From PGYR01 sp041675005 (GTDB lineage: Bacteria > Bacteroidota > Ignavibacteria > Kapaibacteriales > UBA2268), in NCBI GenBank assembly GCA_041675005.1, contig JBAYUQ010000008.1, positions 1 through 64,000 of the forward strand: 64,000 nt of DNA, read 5' to 3'. This document shows, in pieces, positions 55,360-64,000 of the stretch (position 1 is its first letter; each line of letters opens with the position of its first letter). The notes below the pieces were generated by a model. That model saw only the letters and a program-made list of their open reading frames with translations, was not told the DNA's origin and made no database searches. A program made the position numbers and the translations under genes.

Positions 55360-57528
55360 TTACTTCAATACATTTATCTTTCTAGTGAGTAATCGACTAT
55401 CACTCTTCAACGTTATTATGTAAGTCCCAGTTTTAAGTGAGCTGATTGGTATTGAGTTTTGGTTATGTATGTCAGTATTATTTACTTTACTTCCCTCCAA
55501 GTTGAAGATAGAAAGCTCTGTAAATCCATCAGCTATTGCTTGTAGTAAAATCTGAATGCTTGACTCGGTAACTGTCATATATTCTGATAGAGTTTGTTCA
55601 GGAGAAACCGAGGTAAATATATCTTCATTTACGAAGATAAGGGTATCATTCCCTGCTCTATCGCAAGTATATACAACTGCAAAAGCATCTATATTAGAAT
55701 TTCGTTTGGTCAATTCGAATTCAAGCTGTACTGGCTCACCTGGTATAAAGCTATTGCCATTTGGGTCTGGCAAAAACCCCTCATCTGCTGAGATAATCTC
55801 AAAATCGAAATTACTACTATACTCTTTTAGCATATATAATTGAGCTAGTTTTGAAGAATTCTCAAAGCCGTCATATACTATTCCATTCACCTTACTATCG
55901 TCTTTATAGTTAGTAATAGTTACAAAAGGGACTTTAGTGTCATTGGAAGTTAGTTCATTCATAGAAGTCGCGAGAGGAAACCCGAAGAAGTCTTCTTTTC
56001 TATAAATTCCTGGTTTAGGTCCCATGTGATTCATAGTAGTTTTATAAACATATCCAGAAAACTTAGTTTCATTTGAACGAATAAAATAATTACAACTATC
56101 AGGTAGTAGTATTTCTTTTGCTGCATAAGACTTACCATTTAATTCAACAGAATAATAACTATCTCCATAATTATCCTTTATAGATTTCCATTCAATATTT
56201 GAGTTATTTGTGTCTATAATCACAAATTCTAAATCAGAAGGGATTTCATTATCTTCATTCAATTCAAAATATAATTCTAATTTCTTAATCCTTGCACTAT
56301 CACCTTCTACCCAACCTTCATGTGTACTGAATAATGAAAAAGATGCATATTTCATAGAAGATTCTAATGGAGTAAGAATACTCAGATTACTAAGTTCAAA
56401 ATAATTGCTTTTAAGTATACGATGATTGTCAGGAAAAACCATTACTGAAATTGGTTTATCAGAAGTAATTATAGTGGGTGAAATAATACCGTATTCATCT
56501 TCTCTATTTCTATCCGTCCATATTTTACTCTCAAATATCTCATTAGAAGTACTATTATTTATTGAAGTCCAATAAACTCCATTTCGATAAATCTTAGTTT
56601 CATCTTCTAATGCAAATATTCTAATTGTTGGAAATTCATTTAGTTCTCTAAAAGTAGGTATCGAAAATATTTTACCCCATGTATTAGTAGGGAATATCGT
56701 TGAATGTACTTCATTCGAATAACCTTTATCTAAGGGTTGACTCATATTAGCATGTGAGTATTGCAAGTTTACTGGGTTCGAAGCTTTGATTAGACTACCA
56801 GATAAATCACCGATACTATCAATTGAAAATATATTCCAAACATCTCCTTTATTTAATATTCTCACAAGTGTGCCACCAGCCAATACTGAATCACCATTTT
56901 CTAATCGTATTTTTAAGTCTTTATTAAAAGAGCTTAGTTTTAATTCAATTCGAGTATTATTAAATGGAGATGTAACACTTATACTCGGAGGAAATGTATT
57001 TTTCTCATATGTGTTTCTATTATTAGCAAAATAGGTCTGGAGCATAAACTCATTACCTAGGCTACTAGTTGGCATTGATAGCGAAGCGTCTTTAAGCCCA
57101 TTATATGAATTGTAAGTTTGAATACTAATTGGGTATTTAGATTTTACATGGATTCCTGATTCATTACTAACTCTAGTTATAATTCTTTCATTGTTCGTTT
57201 GATAACCATATTCAGCATACTTATCACCTCGTAATCTTATTATAGTATCATTTCCAGCTTTAATATTTGCTTTTATCGAGATGTCCTTCAAATTACTTGT
57301 TATTTCAACCTCGTTATTCACTGATGATGTTATAACTAAATAAAAATTATCTGTACTTAGCCCTTGTTTATAAAACATCTCAGGCATTGCAAACCAAAAG
57401 TCTGTGCCCATATTCGTTTGACCTAGTTTTGGAGCAAGTTCTTCACGAATTTTGTCGGCATCTGATTGTGAGTAGCTTAAGTTAAACAAGCTAATAATGA
57501 CGATTATTGAAAGTAAGAAAGATTTCAT
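55360..57528 (-). CDS. IgGFc-binding-like T9SS protein, paralogue A
   Basis: 722 residues. Signal peptide (KSFLLSIIVIISLFNLSYS). The N-terminal region resembles the IgGFc-binding N-domain (GTDFWFAMPEMF, EITSNLKDISIKANI, HVKSKYPISIQTYN). The C-terminal T9SS-type segment is TLSEYMTVTESSIQILLQAIADGFTELSIFNLEG ... SLKTGTYIITLKSDSRLLTRKINVLK (core: DGFTELSIFNLEGSK). It is one of two tandem paralogues on the minus strand; they are about 75 % or more alike in the last 85 residues but much less in the rest. Function: surface adhesin or sheath-type protein; ligand unknown. Confidence 0.8.
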   Translation of the reverse strand: MKSFLLSIIVIISLFNLSYSQSDADKIREELAPKLGQTNMGTDFWFAMPEMFYKQGLSTDNFYLVITSSVNNEVEITSNLKDISIKANIKAGNDTIIRLRGDKYAEYGYQTNNERIITRVSNESGIHVKSKYPISIQTYNSYNGLKDASLSMPTSSLGNEFMLQTYFANNRNTYEKNTFPPSISVTSPFNNTRIELKLSSFNKDLKIRLENGDSVLAGGTLVRILNKGDVWNIFSIDSIGDLSGSLIKASNPVNLQYSHANMSQPLDKGYSNEVHSTIFPTNTWGKIFSIPTFRELNEFPTIRIFALEDETKIYRNGVYWTSINNSTSNEIFESKIWTDRNREDEYGIISPTIITSDKPISVMVFPDNHRILKSNYFELSNLSILTPLESSMKYASFSLFSTHEGWVEGDSARIKKLELYFELNEDNEIPSDLEFVIIDTNNSNIEWKSIKDNYGDSYYSVELNGKSYAAKEILLPDSCNYFIRSNETKFSGYVYKTTMNHMGPKPGIYRKEDFFGFPLATSMNELTSNDTKVPFVTITNYKDDSKVNGIVYDGFENSSKLAQLYMLKEYSSNFDFEIISADEGFLPDPNGNSFIPGEPVQLEFELTKRNSNIDAFAVVYTCDRAGNDTLIFVNEDIFTSVSPEQTLSEYMTVTESSIQILLQAIADGFTELSIFNLEGSKVNNTDIHNQNSIPISSLKTGTYIITLKSDSRLLTRKINVLK

Positions 57529-57590
57529 TTTTTTATCCCATTTGTTGTTAGCTTATAGACACAGGAAGTGTAAGTTTAGTTACAAATAAA

Positions 57591-57630
57591 CAAAAAAAAA
57601 TCCCAACTAGATTTACTAATTGGGATTCTA
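57591..57630 (-). terminator. Rho-independent terminator of IgGFc-like gene B
   Basis: AATCCCAA (57599-57606) pairs with TTGGGATT (57620-57627). A run of A (57592-57600) gives the U-tract on the minus strand. It lies between the two paralogues, 27 nt past the stop at 57654, so gene A needs its own promoter. Confidence 0.85.
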
Positions 57631-57653
57631 TAATTCTATTTTTTACTAAAACT

Positions 57654-59807
57654 CTACTTCACTATATTTATCTTTCTAGTGAGTAATCGGCTCTCGCTTT
57701 TCAGCGTAATTATGTAAGTACCAGATTTGAGACTAGTGATTGATACTGCGTTTCGGTTTTGAATGTCTGCATTCATCTCTTTACTACCTTCTATATTGAA
57801 TATAGATAACTCAGTAAAGCCATCAGCAAACGCCTGTGGTAATATCTGTATGTTAGATTGAGTTACTGTCATGTACTCTGATAGAGTTTGCTCAGGGGTA
57901 ACTGAGCTAGCCGCGATAGTATTTCCAAAGAAAAGCAACTTATCATTACCAGACCTATCTGATAAGTATAGTACTGCATATCCTTCTTTATTTTTGTCTA
58001 GTTTTTCTAATCCCCAATTCAGTTTCTTAGTTTCGCCGGGTATAAAAGTTGGTTCTTGTTTTGAGTTAGTAGTTATTCCCTTGTCAACAGAAGTTATTTC
58101 AAATGAATAATTAGTACTCATAGATTCTATCATATAGAATTGTGATAGTCCAGAAGAGCCCGTATGAGAATCATCAACACTACCAGTGATTATATCTGCA
58201 TCTTTTTCACCAGTGTATGATACTTCTGGTGCCTTTCCGTCTAATGCACTTAAATCATCAAATGTAGCTGCAGTAGGGTAGCCATAAGAATCATAAGGGC
58301 CAAAGCCATAAGAGTATGCCCCAATAGGAGTATAAGTAGATTTTAGACCAAATACACCTTCAGTTGCTAACTTAAGAGTTTTATTAGCAAATATCCTACC
58401 ATTAAAAGGAACTACAAAGTTTTCGAAATCAGGGCCGAAATAGTCTTTTACTTTAACCCATGTAGGAGTTGGCTTTGATAAATCTGCAAATAGTAAATCA
58501 TCTGGAATTTCATTTGAAGTTGATTCGAAAATAATATTTACATAATTTTCTGGGAATAGGTTTATCCCTGTTGCCGAATTAGGAGATGCGAAGTAAATCT
58601 GATTGCCGAATTGTTCAACTGGACTAAAAGTCATCATAAACGGGTCTGTATTGCTTGCATTTCCATTATCTTCCTGTCCACCAGTGTTATAATACATAAC
58701 TGCTATTGGCTTGTCCGAATGAATAGTAGCTATATGTGGAGCTATTGCATTACCATCTTTATCTACTTTTGGCCATACTCTAGTCTCGATATAACCAACA
58801 CCAATTGTAGCACCGCCACCTTTAGCAATATTTCCGATTAACTCATTATCTCTATAAACATTAGTATTATCTTCGGAAGCAAATACTCTAATTATTCCAT
58901 TGTATTTTCTTCCATTCATAGGAGTAACATAATACTGCTTACCCCATGAGTAAACAGGCAATTCCATTTCAACAGTATAGTCACACCAAGCGTTACCCAA
59001 AGGAAAATTTGCACAATGAACACCAGAAACTAACGAAACTGGCTTATCTGATTTAAAAATACTTCCAGATAAATCTTGTCTTGGTCCATTAATAGATAAT
59101 AACCATACATCACCTTGGTCTAGTGTCTGACTAGTAGATTCACCTGTGTGAACTAATAGGCCATTTCCCTGAGGAGAGGCATCTATACCTTCTGGTCCAC
59201 CACCCATAGTGAAATTAACTTCTGTATTGTCATAAGCAGCCGTTACACCAGTAAATGGTGCAAAAAGTCCAACACCACCTATACTAGGTTCTTGGTAGAC
59301 CATATTTATATAATGAGTCCCTAATGCAGAAGATGGAATAGCAAGAAAGCCATCAGATGTAAATTTGTATCTAGCTATAACATACACAACTATAGGTGCA
59401 TCAGAAGTTACATGAATACCTGCTTGTTCATAAACTCGGGCGGGTACTGGTCCATTACTCATACCATCGTGTAGAATAGCTTGTGCAATAGCTGGATCCA
59501 ATGTAAACTCAATTACATTGTCAGGAATTGTTTTAAGAGTCTTCAAAAACCCTTTGCCCTTTACTTCAACTGTTACGTCAGTTTCAACAGGTGACGCGAT
59601 CAGTATTTTGAGAGAATTATCATGCCCAGCACTTTCTTTAGTATAAACTGGAGGAATTGTAAACCAATAATCAGTACCAGAGTTATTTTGACCCATTAGT
59701 AATGTAAGTTTATTCTTTACTTCCTGTTCGTCAATTGCGGCATTAGTACTTATACTAGATAAAGGTAGTATAAGCGAAATAAGAAGAATATAGTATATAA
59801 GTCTCAT
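57654..59807 (-). CDS. IgGFc-binding-like T9SS protein, paralogue B
   Basis: 717 residues. Signal peptide about 1-24 (LIYYILLISLILPLSS). The N-terminus LMGQNNSGTDYWFTIPPVY and VTVEVKGKGF, and the repeated GIHVTSDAPIVVYVIARYKF-type segment (core IHVTSDAPIVVY), place it in the IgGFc_binding family (PF17517-like). A glycine-rich loop GGGPEGIDASPQGNG is present. The C-terminal T9SS segment parallels gene A (TLSEYMTVTQSNIQILPQAF). ATG 59807 follows AGGAG. Surface-exposed role inferred from the sorting domain. Confidence 0.85.
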   Translation of the reverse strand: MRLIYYILLISLILPLSSISTNAAIDEQEVKNKLTLLMGQNNSGTDYWFTIPPVYTKESAGHDNSLKILIASPVETDVTVEVKGKGFLKTLKTIPDNVIEFTLDPAIAQAILHDGMSNGPVPARVYEQAGIHVTSDAPIVVYVIARYKFTSDGFLAIPSSALGTHYINMVYQEPSIGGVGLFAPFTGVTAAYDNTEVNFTMGGGPEGIDASPQGNGLLVHTGESTSQTLDQGDVWLLSINGPRQDLSGSIFKSDKPVSLVSGVHCANFPLGNAWCDYTVEMELPVYSWGKQYYVTPMNGRKYNGIIRVFASEDNTNVYRDNELIGNIAKGGGATIGVGYIETRVWPKVDKDGNAIAPHIATIHSDKPIAVMYYNTGGQEDNGNASNTDPFMMTFSPVEQFGNQIYFASPNSATGINLFPENYVNIIFESTSNEIPDDLLFADLSKPTPTWVKVKDYFGPDFENFVVPFNGRIFANKTLKLATEGVFGLKSTYTPIGAYSYGFGPYDSYGYPTAATFDDLSALDGKAPEVSYTGEKDADIITGSVDDSHTGSSGLSQFYMIESMSTNYSFEITSVDKGITTNSKQEPTFIPGETKKLNWGLEKLDKNKEGYAVLYLSDRSGNDKLLFFGNTIAASSVTPEQTLSEYMTVTQSNIQILPQAFADGFTELSIFNIEGSKEMNADIQNRNAVSITSLKSGTYIITLKSESRLLTRKINIVK

Positions 59808-60107
59808 AATAGAACTCCTAAAAAAATGATTAAATTATTGATCTGAAAAATAATAACAGTTGAACTTTATATTTGTCACATAATATTTGAAAAAGTTTTT
59901 TTAATAATTGTAATTGTAATATAAGTAAAGACACATGAACTTCAAAAACGTCTCCGAAAATGTAATTTTTTTTTTTAATCCCCCATTTATTATCACTTGT
60001 TTATAATTATATAGTAAAGATTAATTGTCTAATCGGTGGGAATTTATTATTTTTGGCTTTATTTAATTTTAACAATAAGTAATTGTACATAAACGACGGG
60101 AAATTAG
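59808..60107. promoter_or_regulatory. Divergent promoter region between IgGFc-like gene B and nuoL
   Basis: 300 bases without a gene. It contains a T12 tract followed by AATCCCCC near 59970-59986. TTTATATTTG at 59857-59866 resembles the Bacteroidota -7 box. No tRNA or hairpin terminator was seen. nuoA-K do not lie here. Confidence 0.4.
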
Positions 60108-62072
60108 ATGCCTGAATTGATTAAGTTCGTACCATTATTACCACTATTAGGGTTCCTAGTCTTAGGAATCTTTGGTAAGAAAATAGCGAGCGAAAAACTA
60201 ATAGGGATAATAGCAACATCGACAGTTGCCATTTCTTTTTTAATCGCTCTTTCAATATTTTTCAATTTAGCTGGTGATGCTACTGCTAAGCCCCATATAA
60301 TCAATTTATTCAATTGGTTTGGAGCTGGTGATTTTTCACTAGATTTTGCTTATCAAGTAGATAGATTGTCTATTATATTCGTGCTGATAATCACTGGTAT
60401 CGGTTCACTGATACATATATATAGTATTGGCTATATGCACGGCGATAGGAGTTTCTATCGTTTCTTTGCTTACCTCAACCTCTTTATCTTTATGATGCTT
60501 AACCTTGTATTAGGTAGTAACTTCTTAGTTACTTTCTTGGGTTGGGAAGGAGTAGGTTTAGCTTCGTACTTACTTATCGGATTTTGGTACGATAGAAAAT
60601 TCGACGGTTTCCGAATCACATGGACTGGCGATGCTGCTAACAAAGCATTTATCGTAAATAGAATCGGTGATTTTGGTATGTTAGTCGCTATATTTTTGAT
60701 ATATATGAACTTTGGCACTTTAGAGTATCTAGAGGTTGCTAATATAGTTGCTGCTGATTTCTCATTATACGACACTGGTCTAATAACTGCAATTGCATTG
60801 CTTATATTCCTTGGATGTACTGGTAAATCAGCACAGATTCCATTAGCAGGCTGGCTACCAGATGCTATGGCAGGGCCAACTTCAGTATCTGCACTTATCC
60901 ACGCTGCTACGATGGTAACAGCTGGTATATTCTTAATAGCAAGAAACTCTGTTATATTTGCTTCTGCTCCAGATGCTATGATGGTGGTTGCTATTATTGG
61001 TGCTGCTACTGCACTATTAGCAGCGAGTATTGGTCTTGTACAAAATGATATTAAGAAAGTATTGGCTTATTCTACTGTCAGCCAATTAGGATTTATGTTT
61101 GCTGCTCTGGGCTCTGGTGCTTGGATTGCGGCTATATTCCATGTTATGACTCACGCGTTTTTCAAAGGTCTATTATTCTTGGGTTCTGGTTCTGTGATAC
61201 ATGGTATGCACGATGAGCAAGACATCAAGAAAATGGGTGGTCTGAAAAAGCACATGCCTACTACTTATAAAACATTCCTAATCGGTACAATAGCTATTTC
61301 AGGTATTCCATTTTTCAGTGGATTCTTTTCTAAAGATGAGATTCTCTGGAAATCTTATGTTAGTGGTGGTTGGTTCTTATGGATTACATTAGCTGTAGCT
61401 GCATTCTTTACGGCATTCTATATGTTCAGACTTTTATTCTTGACATTCCACGGAAAAGAAAGATTCGATGCAGATCACGTACATCCGCACGAATCACCTA
61501 AAACAATGACAATACCATTGATTGTACTTGCTGTATTATCTGCATTGGGTGGATTTATAGGTATTCCTTATGCTCTAGGTTCTTTCTTTAGTATTCATCC
61601 GAATTTATTAGAAAACTTCCTTTCTCCTGTTTTTAAACAAGCCGATCATATTTTAGGAGTAGCAGAAGGACATGAAGTACACGCTATTGAATATATATTA
61701 ATGGCTGTATCTACGGCTGTTGCAATCATAGCTATATTACTTGCAAGAAGTATATACAAACAAGATGAAAATTGGACTACTGCAAAATCACTTACTAATA
61801 GATTTGGGTTTGCTTACAAAGTACTTTGGAACAAATGGTATTTAGATAATTTCTACTATGGAGTTTTCGTAACTCCTATATTCAAAACATCTCGTGATTT
61901 CCTATGGAAAATCTTTGATTTGAATGTAGTAGATGGTGCAGTAAACGGAACTGGTTTCCTAACTACTTCAATTGGTAAAGGTGTAAGAAGATTACAATCT
62001 GGTGTTGTACAAACTTACGCTGCTGTGATGATGTTAGGTATTTTAATTTTAATTGGTTACATGATATTCTAA
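60108..62072 (+). CDS. nuoL: NADH-quinone oxidoreductase subunit L
   Basis: 654 residues. About 15 membrane helices plus the long C-terminal amphipathic/transmembrane arm typical of NuoL. Motifs: SFYRFFAYLNLFIFMMLNLV, TFLGWEGVGLASYLLIGFWY, GKSAQIPLAGWLPDAMAGPTSVSALIHAATMVTAGIF (core: WLPDAMAGPTSVSALIHAA), and HAFFKGLLFLGSGSVIHGM. The subunit pumps protons in complex I. The gene starts a nuoLMN run; nuoM begins 16 bases on. nuoA-K are not upstream. Confidence 0.97.
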   Translation: MPELIKFVPLLPLLGFLVLGIFGKKIASEKLIGIIATSTVAISFLIALSIFFNLAGDATAKPHIINLFNWFGAGDFSLDFAYQVDRLSIIFVLIITGIGSLIHIYSIGYMHGDRSFYRFFAYLNLFIFMMLNLVLGSNFLVTFLGWEGVGLASYLLIGFWYDRKFDGFRITWTGDAANKAFIVNRIGDFGMLVAIFLIYMNFGTLEYLEVANIVAADFSLYDTGLITAIALLIFLGCTGKSAQIPLAGWLPDAMAGPTSVSALIHAATMVTAGIFLIARNSVIFASAPDAMMVVAIIGAATALLAASIGLVQNDIKKVLAYSTVSQLGFMFAALGSGAWIAAIFHVMTHAFFKGLLFLGSGSVIHGMHDEQDIKKMGGLKKHMPTTYKTFLIGTIAISGIPFFSGFFSKDEILWKSYVSGGWFLWITLAVAAFFTAFYMFRLLFLTFHGKERFDADHVHPHESPKTMTIPLIVLAVLSALGGFIGIPYALGSFFSIHPNLLENFLSPVFKQADHILGVAEGHEVHAIEYILMAVSTAVAIIAILLARSIYKQDENWTTAKSLTNRFGFAYKVLWNKWYLDNFYYGVFVTPIFKTSRDFLWKIFDLNVVDGAVNGTGFLTTSIGKGVRRLQSGVVQTYAAVMMLGILILIGYMIF

Positions 62073-62088
62073 AAAATATAGAGAAGAA

Positions 62089-63660
62089 ATGACTATTTTA
62101 ATAGCAACTTTAATAATCCCCTTGATCGGTGCATTTGGTGTACTTTTCTTAAATAAGGATAATAGAAAACTAATAGAAATGTTCTCCTTGGGAACATCGT
62201 TAGTCGCATTTTTAGTTTCATTGGGATTGTTTTTCAGTTTCAATAGTAATGCGGAAGGATTTCAATTTGTAACAGACGTTACATGGATACCTGCTATTGA
62301 TGCTGGTTTCAGAGTAGGTTTGGACGGTATGTCATTACTGATGGTGATGCTTACTACGTTCATAACTCCTATTGCCTTACTATCATCTATAAACTCAATC
62401 AATAAGAGACACAAAGAATATTACTTTATGTTCCTGATGTTGCAGTTTGGTATGTTAGGCGTGTTTCTGTCATTAGACTTATTCTTATTCTATATATTCT
62501 GGGAGATTATCCTAATTCCTATGTACTTTATTATAGGTATTTGGGGTGGTAAAGACAGAATATATGCAGCAGTTAAGTTCTTCGTATATACAATCGTTGG
62601 TTCACTATTTATGTTAGTAGCTATCGTCTGGTTAGGACTACATATTGGTGGTGATGTTTTATCATTACCAACTGGCTTCACATCTGATTACTTATTGATC
62701 AAACAACACAGTGCTGCTATAGCTCCAGATGTACAAAATTGGTTATTCCTTGCATTTGCACTTTCATTCTTGATTAAAGTTCCATTATTCCCATTACATA
62801 CATGGTTGCCAGATGCACATACGATGGCACCAACTCCTGGTTCTGTTATACTAGCTGGTGTATTGCTTAAAATGGGTACTTATGGTTTGATCAGATTCAA
62901 CTTAGAATTATTCCCGGTATCATCTATTGATTGGGCAGGACCGATATCCTTCCTTGCAGTAGTTGGTATTATATATGGTGCATTAGTTGCACTAGTGCAA
63001 ACAGATGTCAAAAAGATTATTGCATATTCATCAGTAGCCCACTTAGGATTCGTTGTTCTAGGTATATTCGCTATGAACGAGACAGGGATACAAGGTGCAA
63101 TCATCCAAATGGTAAATCACGGTTTATCGACAGGAGCACTATTCATCTGTGTTGGTATAATCTATGAAAGAAGACACACTAGAGAAATATCTGAGTTTGG
63201 TGGCTTAGCTCGTGTTATGCCTATGTACACTATATTCTTTGGAATATCAATGTTTGCATCTGTTGGTTTACCCGGTTTAAATGGGTTTATCGGCGAGTTC
63301 CTGACTTTATTAGGAGCATTCACTTCTACTGTATTAGATAATATATGGTATGCAGTAGTAGCTACTACTGGTGTTATCTTCGCTGCTTGTTACTTATTAT
63401 GGATGTTCGGTAGAGTTGTATTTGGTGCATTGAGCAACAAAGAAAACGAAAATCTATCTGATTTGAACAAAACTGAATGGGCTATGTTAGTTCCATTGGT
63501 TATCTTTATAGTGTGGTTAGGAGTTTATCCTAATACATTCATGAGTAAATCAGAAACATCGACTAAGCAGTTAGTGAAGAAGATTGAGCAAGTTGAGTTA
63601 GATCTCAATAATGGCACAATCAATATGGAACCTAAAGAAGTCCTAACAGAAAATAATTAG
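62089..63660 (+). CDS. nuoM: NADH-quinone oxidoreductase subunit M
   Basis: 523 residues. About 14 membrane helices. Motifs: LFLFYIFWEIILIPMYFIIGIWG (core FYIFWEIILIPMYF with the conserved Glu), KVPLFPLHTWLPDAHTMAPTPGSVILAGVLLKMG (core HTWLPDAHTMAPTPGSV), and VNHGLSTGALFICVG. It forms a proton channel of complex I, homologous to NuoL and NuoN. nuoN follows after 23 bases. Confidence 0.97.
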   Translation: MTILIATLIIPLIGAFGVLFLNKDNRKLIEMFSLGTSLVAFLVSLGLFFSFNSNAEGFQFVTDVTWIPAIDAGFRVGLDGMSLLMVMLTTFITPIALLSSINSINKRHKEYYFMFLMLQFGMLGVFLSLDLFLFYIFWEIILIPMYFIIGIWGGKDRIYAAVKFFVYTIVGSLFMLVAIVWLGLHIGGDVLSLPTGFTSDYLLIKQHSAAIAPDVQNWLFLAFALSFLIKVPLFPLHTWLPDAHTMAPTPGSVILAGVLLKMGTYGLIRFNLELFPVSSIDWAGPISFLAVVGIIYGALVALVQTDVKKIIAYSSVAHLGFVVLGIFAMNETGIQGAIIQMVNHGLSTGALFICVGIIYERRHTREISEFGGLARVMPMYTIFFGISMFASVGLPGLNGFIGEFLTLLGAFTSTVLDNIWYAVVATTGVIFAACYLLWMFGRVVFGALSNKENENLSDLNKTEWAMLVPLVIFIVWLGVYPNTFMSKSETSTKQLVKKIEQVELDLNNGTINMEPKEVLTENN

Positions 63661-63683
63661 AAAATTACTTTAAATACGGAAAG

Positions 63684-64000
63684 ATGAATATGAGTTCAGA
63701 ATTTATTTTACTTTTACCCTTGATTATAGTTGGCGTTATGTCAGTTATTTCAATTCTGGTAGATGCAATAAATCCAAATAGCAAAAACAGTGGCTATTAT
63801 CTATCTATAATAAGTATAGTTGCAGTAGGTGGATTCGCATTGAACAATTTCTACTTGAATATAGCAGGAATTAATCTAGATGGTGCTAACCTAATAACGT
63901 CTAATATGTTGACATTCGGTGGGTTTTCTGCCTTCTTCGATTTACTATTTTGTGTCGGAGCATTGCTAATAATACTGAATGCACGTAACTATTTGGATTC
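63684..64000 (+). CDS. nuoN: NADH-quinone oxidoreductase subunit N (5' part)
   Basis: The frame opens at ATG 63684 (AAGG three nt upstream overlaps the gap) and runs off the window after about 105 residues. Hydrophobic segments: FILLLPLIIVGVMSVISILV, YLSIISIVAVGGFAL and FFDLLFCVGALLIIL. The position after nuoM and the NuoN-like N-terminus, with SNMLTFGGFSAFFDLLF, fix the call. The downstream ATG at 63690 could also serve. Confidence 0.9.
   Translation, partial: MNMSSEFILLLPLIIVGVMSVISILVDAINPNSKNSGYYLSIISIVAVGGFALNNFYLNIAGINLDGANLITSNMLTFGGFSAFFDLLFCVGALLIILNARNYLD

Overview
The window is about 64 kb of AT-rich bacterial chromosome (roughly 35 % G+C by eye). It is densely coded on both strands, with many 1-11 nt gene overlaps. 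The organism is most likely a member of the Bacteroidota/Chlorobiota-Ignavibacteriota-Kapabacteria (FCB) group. The grounds are: five secreted proteins with C-terminal domains of the type IX secretion (T9SS) sorting kind; many lipoproteins; a tmRNA whose proteolysis tag ends in AMAA; a PF13562-type 'GlmU family' nucleotidyltransferase; and the general gene repertoire. The exact phylum is an inference. No phage, integrase, transposase, CRISPR array, rRNA or tRNA gene was seen.

Layout. 1-1160: the 3' part of a hybrid histidine kinase gene with an in-frame TGA. 1274-8238 (minus): PEP carboxykinase, a giant subtilisin-like T9SS protease, and arginase. 8600-11394 (plus): a tight cluster of two DUF membrane proteins, an M48 metallopeptidase and an HDAC-like deacetylase. 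11391-15931 (minus): a glycosyltransferase, tmRNA, a GlmU-like protein and CTP synthase. 16051-25051 (plus): an orphan sugar-type solute-binding lipoprotein with a His-rich CDF transporter, then small lipoproteins, a peptidase-MA-like protein, a GT-C-like membrane protein, a UmuD-like S24 protein, OsmC, an SGNH hydrolase and two unknown proteins. 25111-29416: clpC (minus), then prfB with its programmed +1 frameshift and a small lipoprotein. 29495-36116 (plus): a 1376-residue VWA/T9SS protein, an OmpA-family protein and an SRPBCC protein. 36109-37933 (minus): alpha/beta hydrolase and acyl-CoA dehydrogenase. 38039-40306: DUF1573 protein and a Ycf48/BNR-like T9SS protein. 40307-40984: a gene-free stretch with a candidate small structured RNA, an (AAAAT)11 microsatellite and REP-like palindromes. 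40985-43216: purL. 43307-46450: YdbS/YdbT-like PH-domain pair, an unknown protein and a CopD/DUF2269-like membrane protein. 46447-50588: an RfbC-like epimerase, an unknown membrane protein, GT9, an unknown protein and murG. 50714-55278: SPOR protein, glutathione peroxidase, Ste24-like protease, ClpS and a di-heme cytochrome c peroxidase. 55360-59807: two paralogous IgGFc-binding-like T9SS proteins. 60108-64000: nuoL, nuoM and the start of nuoN.

Most genes are housekeeping or cell-envelope genes. Translation quality control and regulated proteolysis recur (tmRNA, RF2, ClpC, ClpS), as do exported proteins. I did not find a clear-cut new multi-gene system. The best leads are: the structured RNA candidate with an orphan terminator at 40340-40422; the UmuD-like protein with no visible cleavage site, preceded by a triple TAGTTAA motif; the nonsense-interrupted kinase at the left edge; the IgGFc/T9SS paralogue pair with unusually conserved C-termini; and several precise palindromes in promoters.
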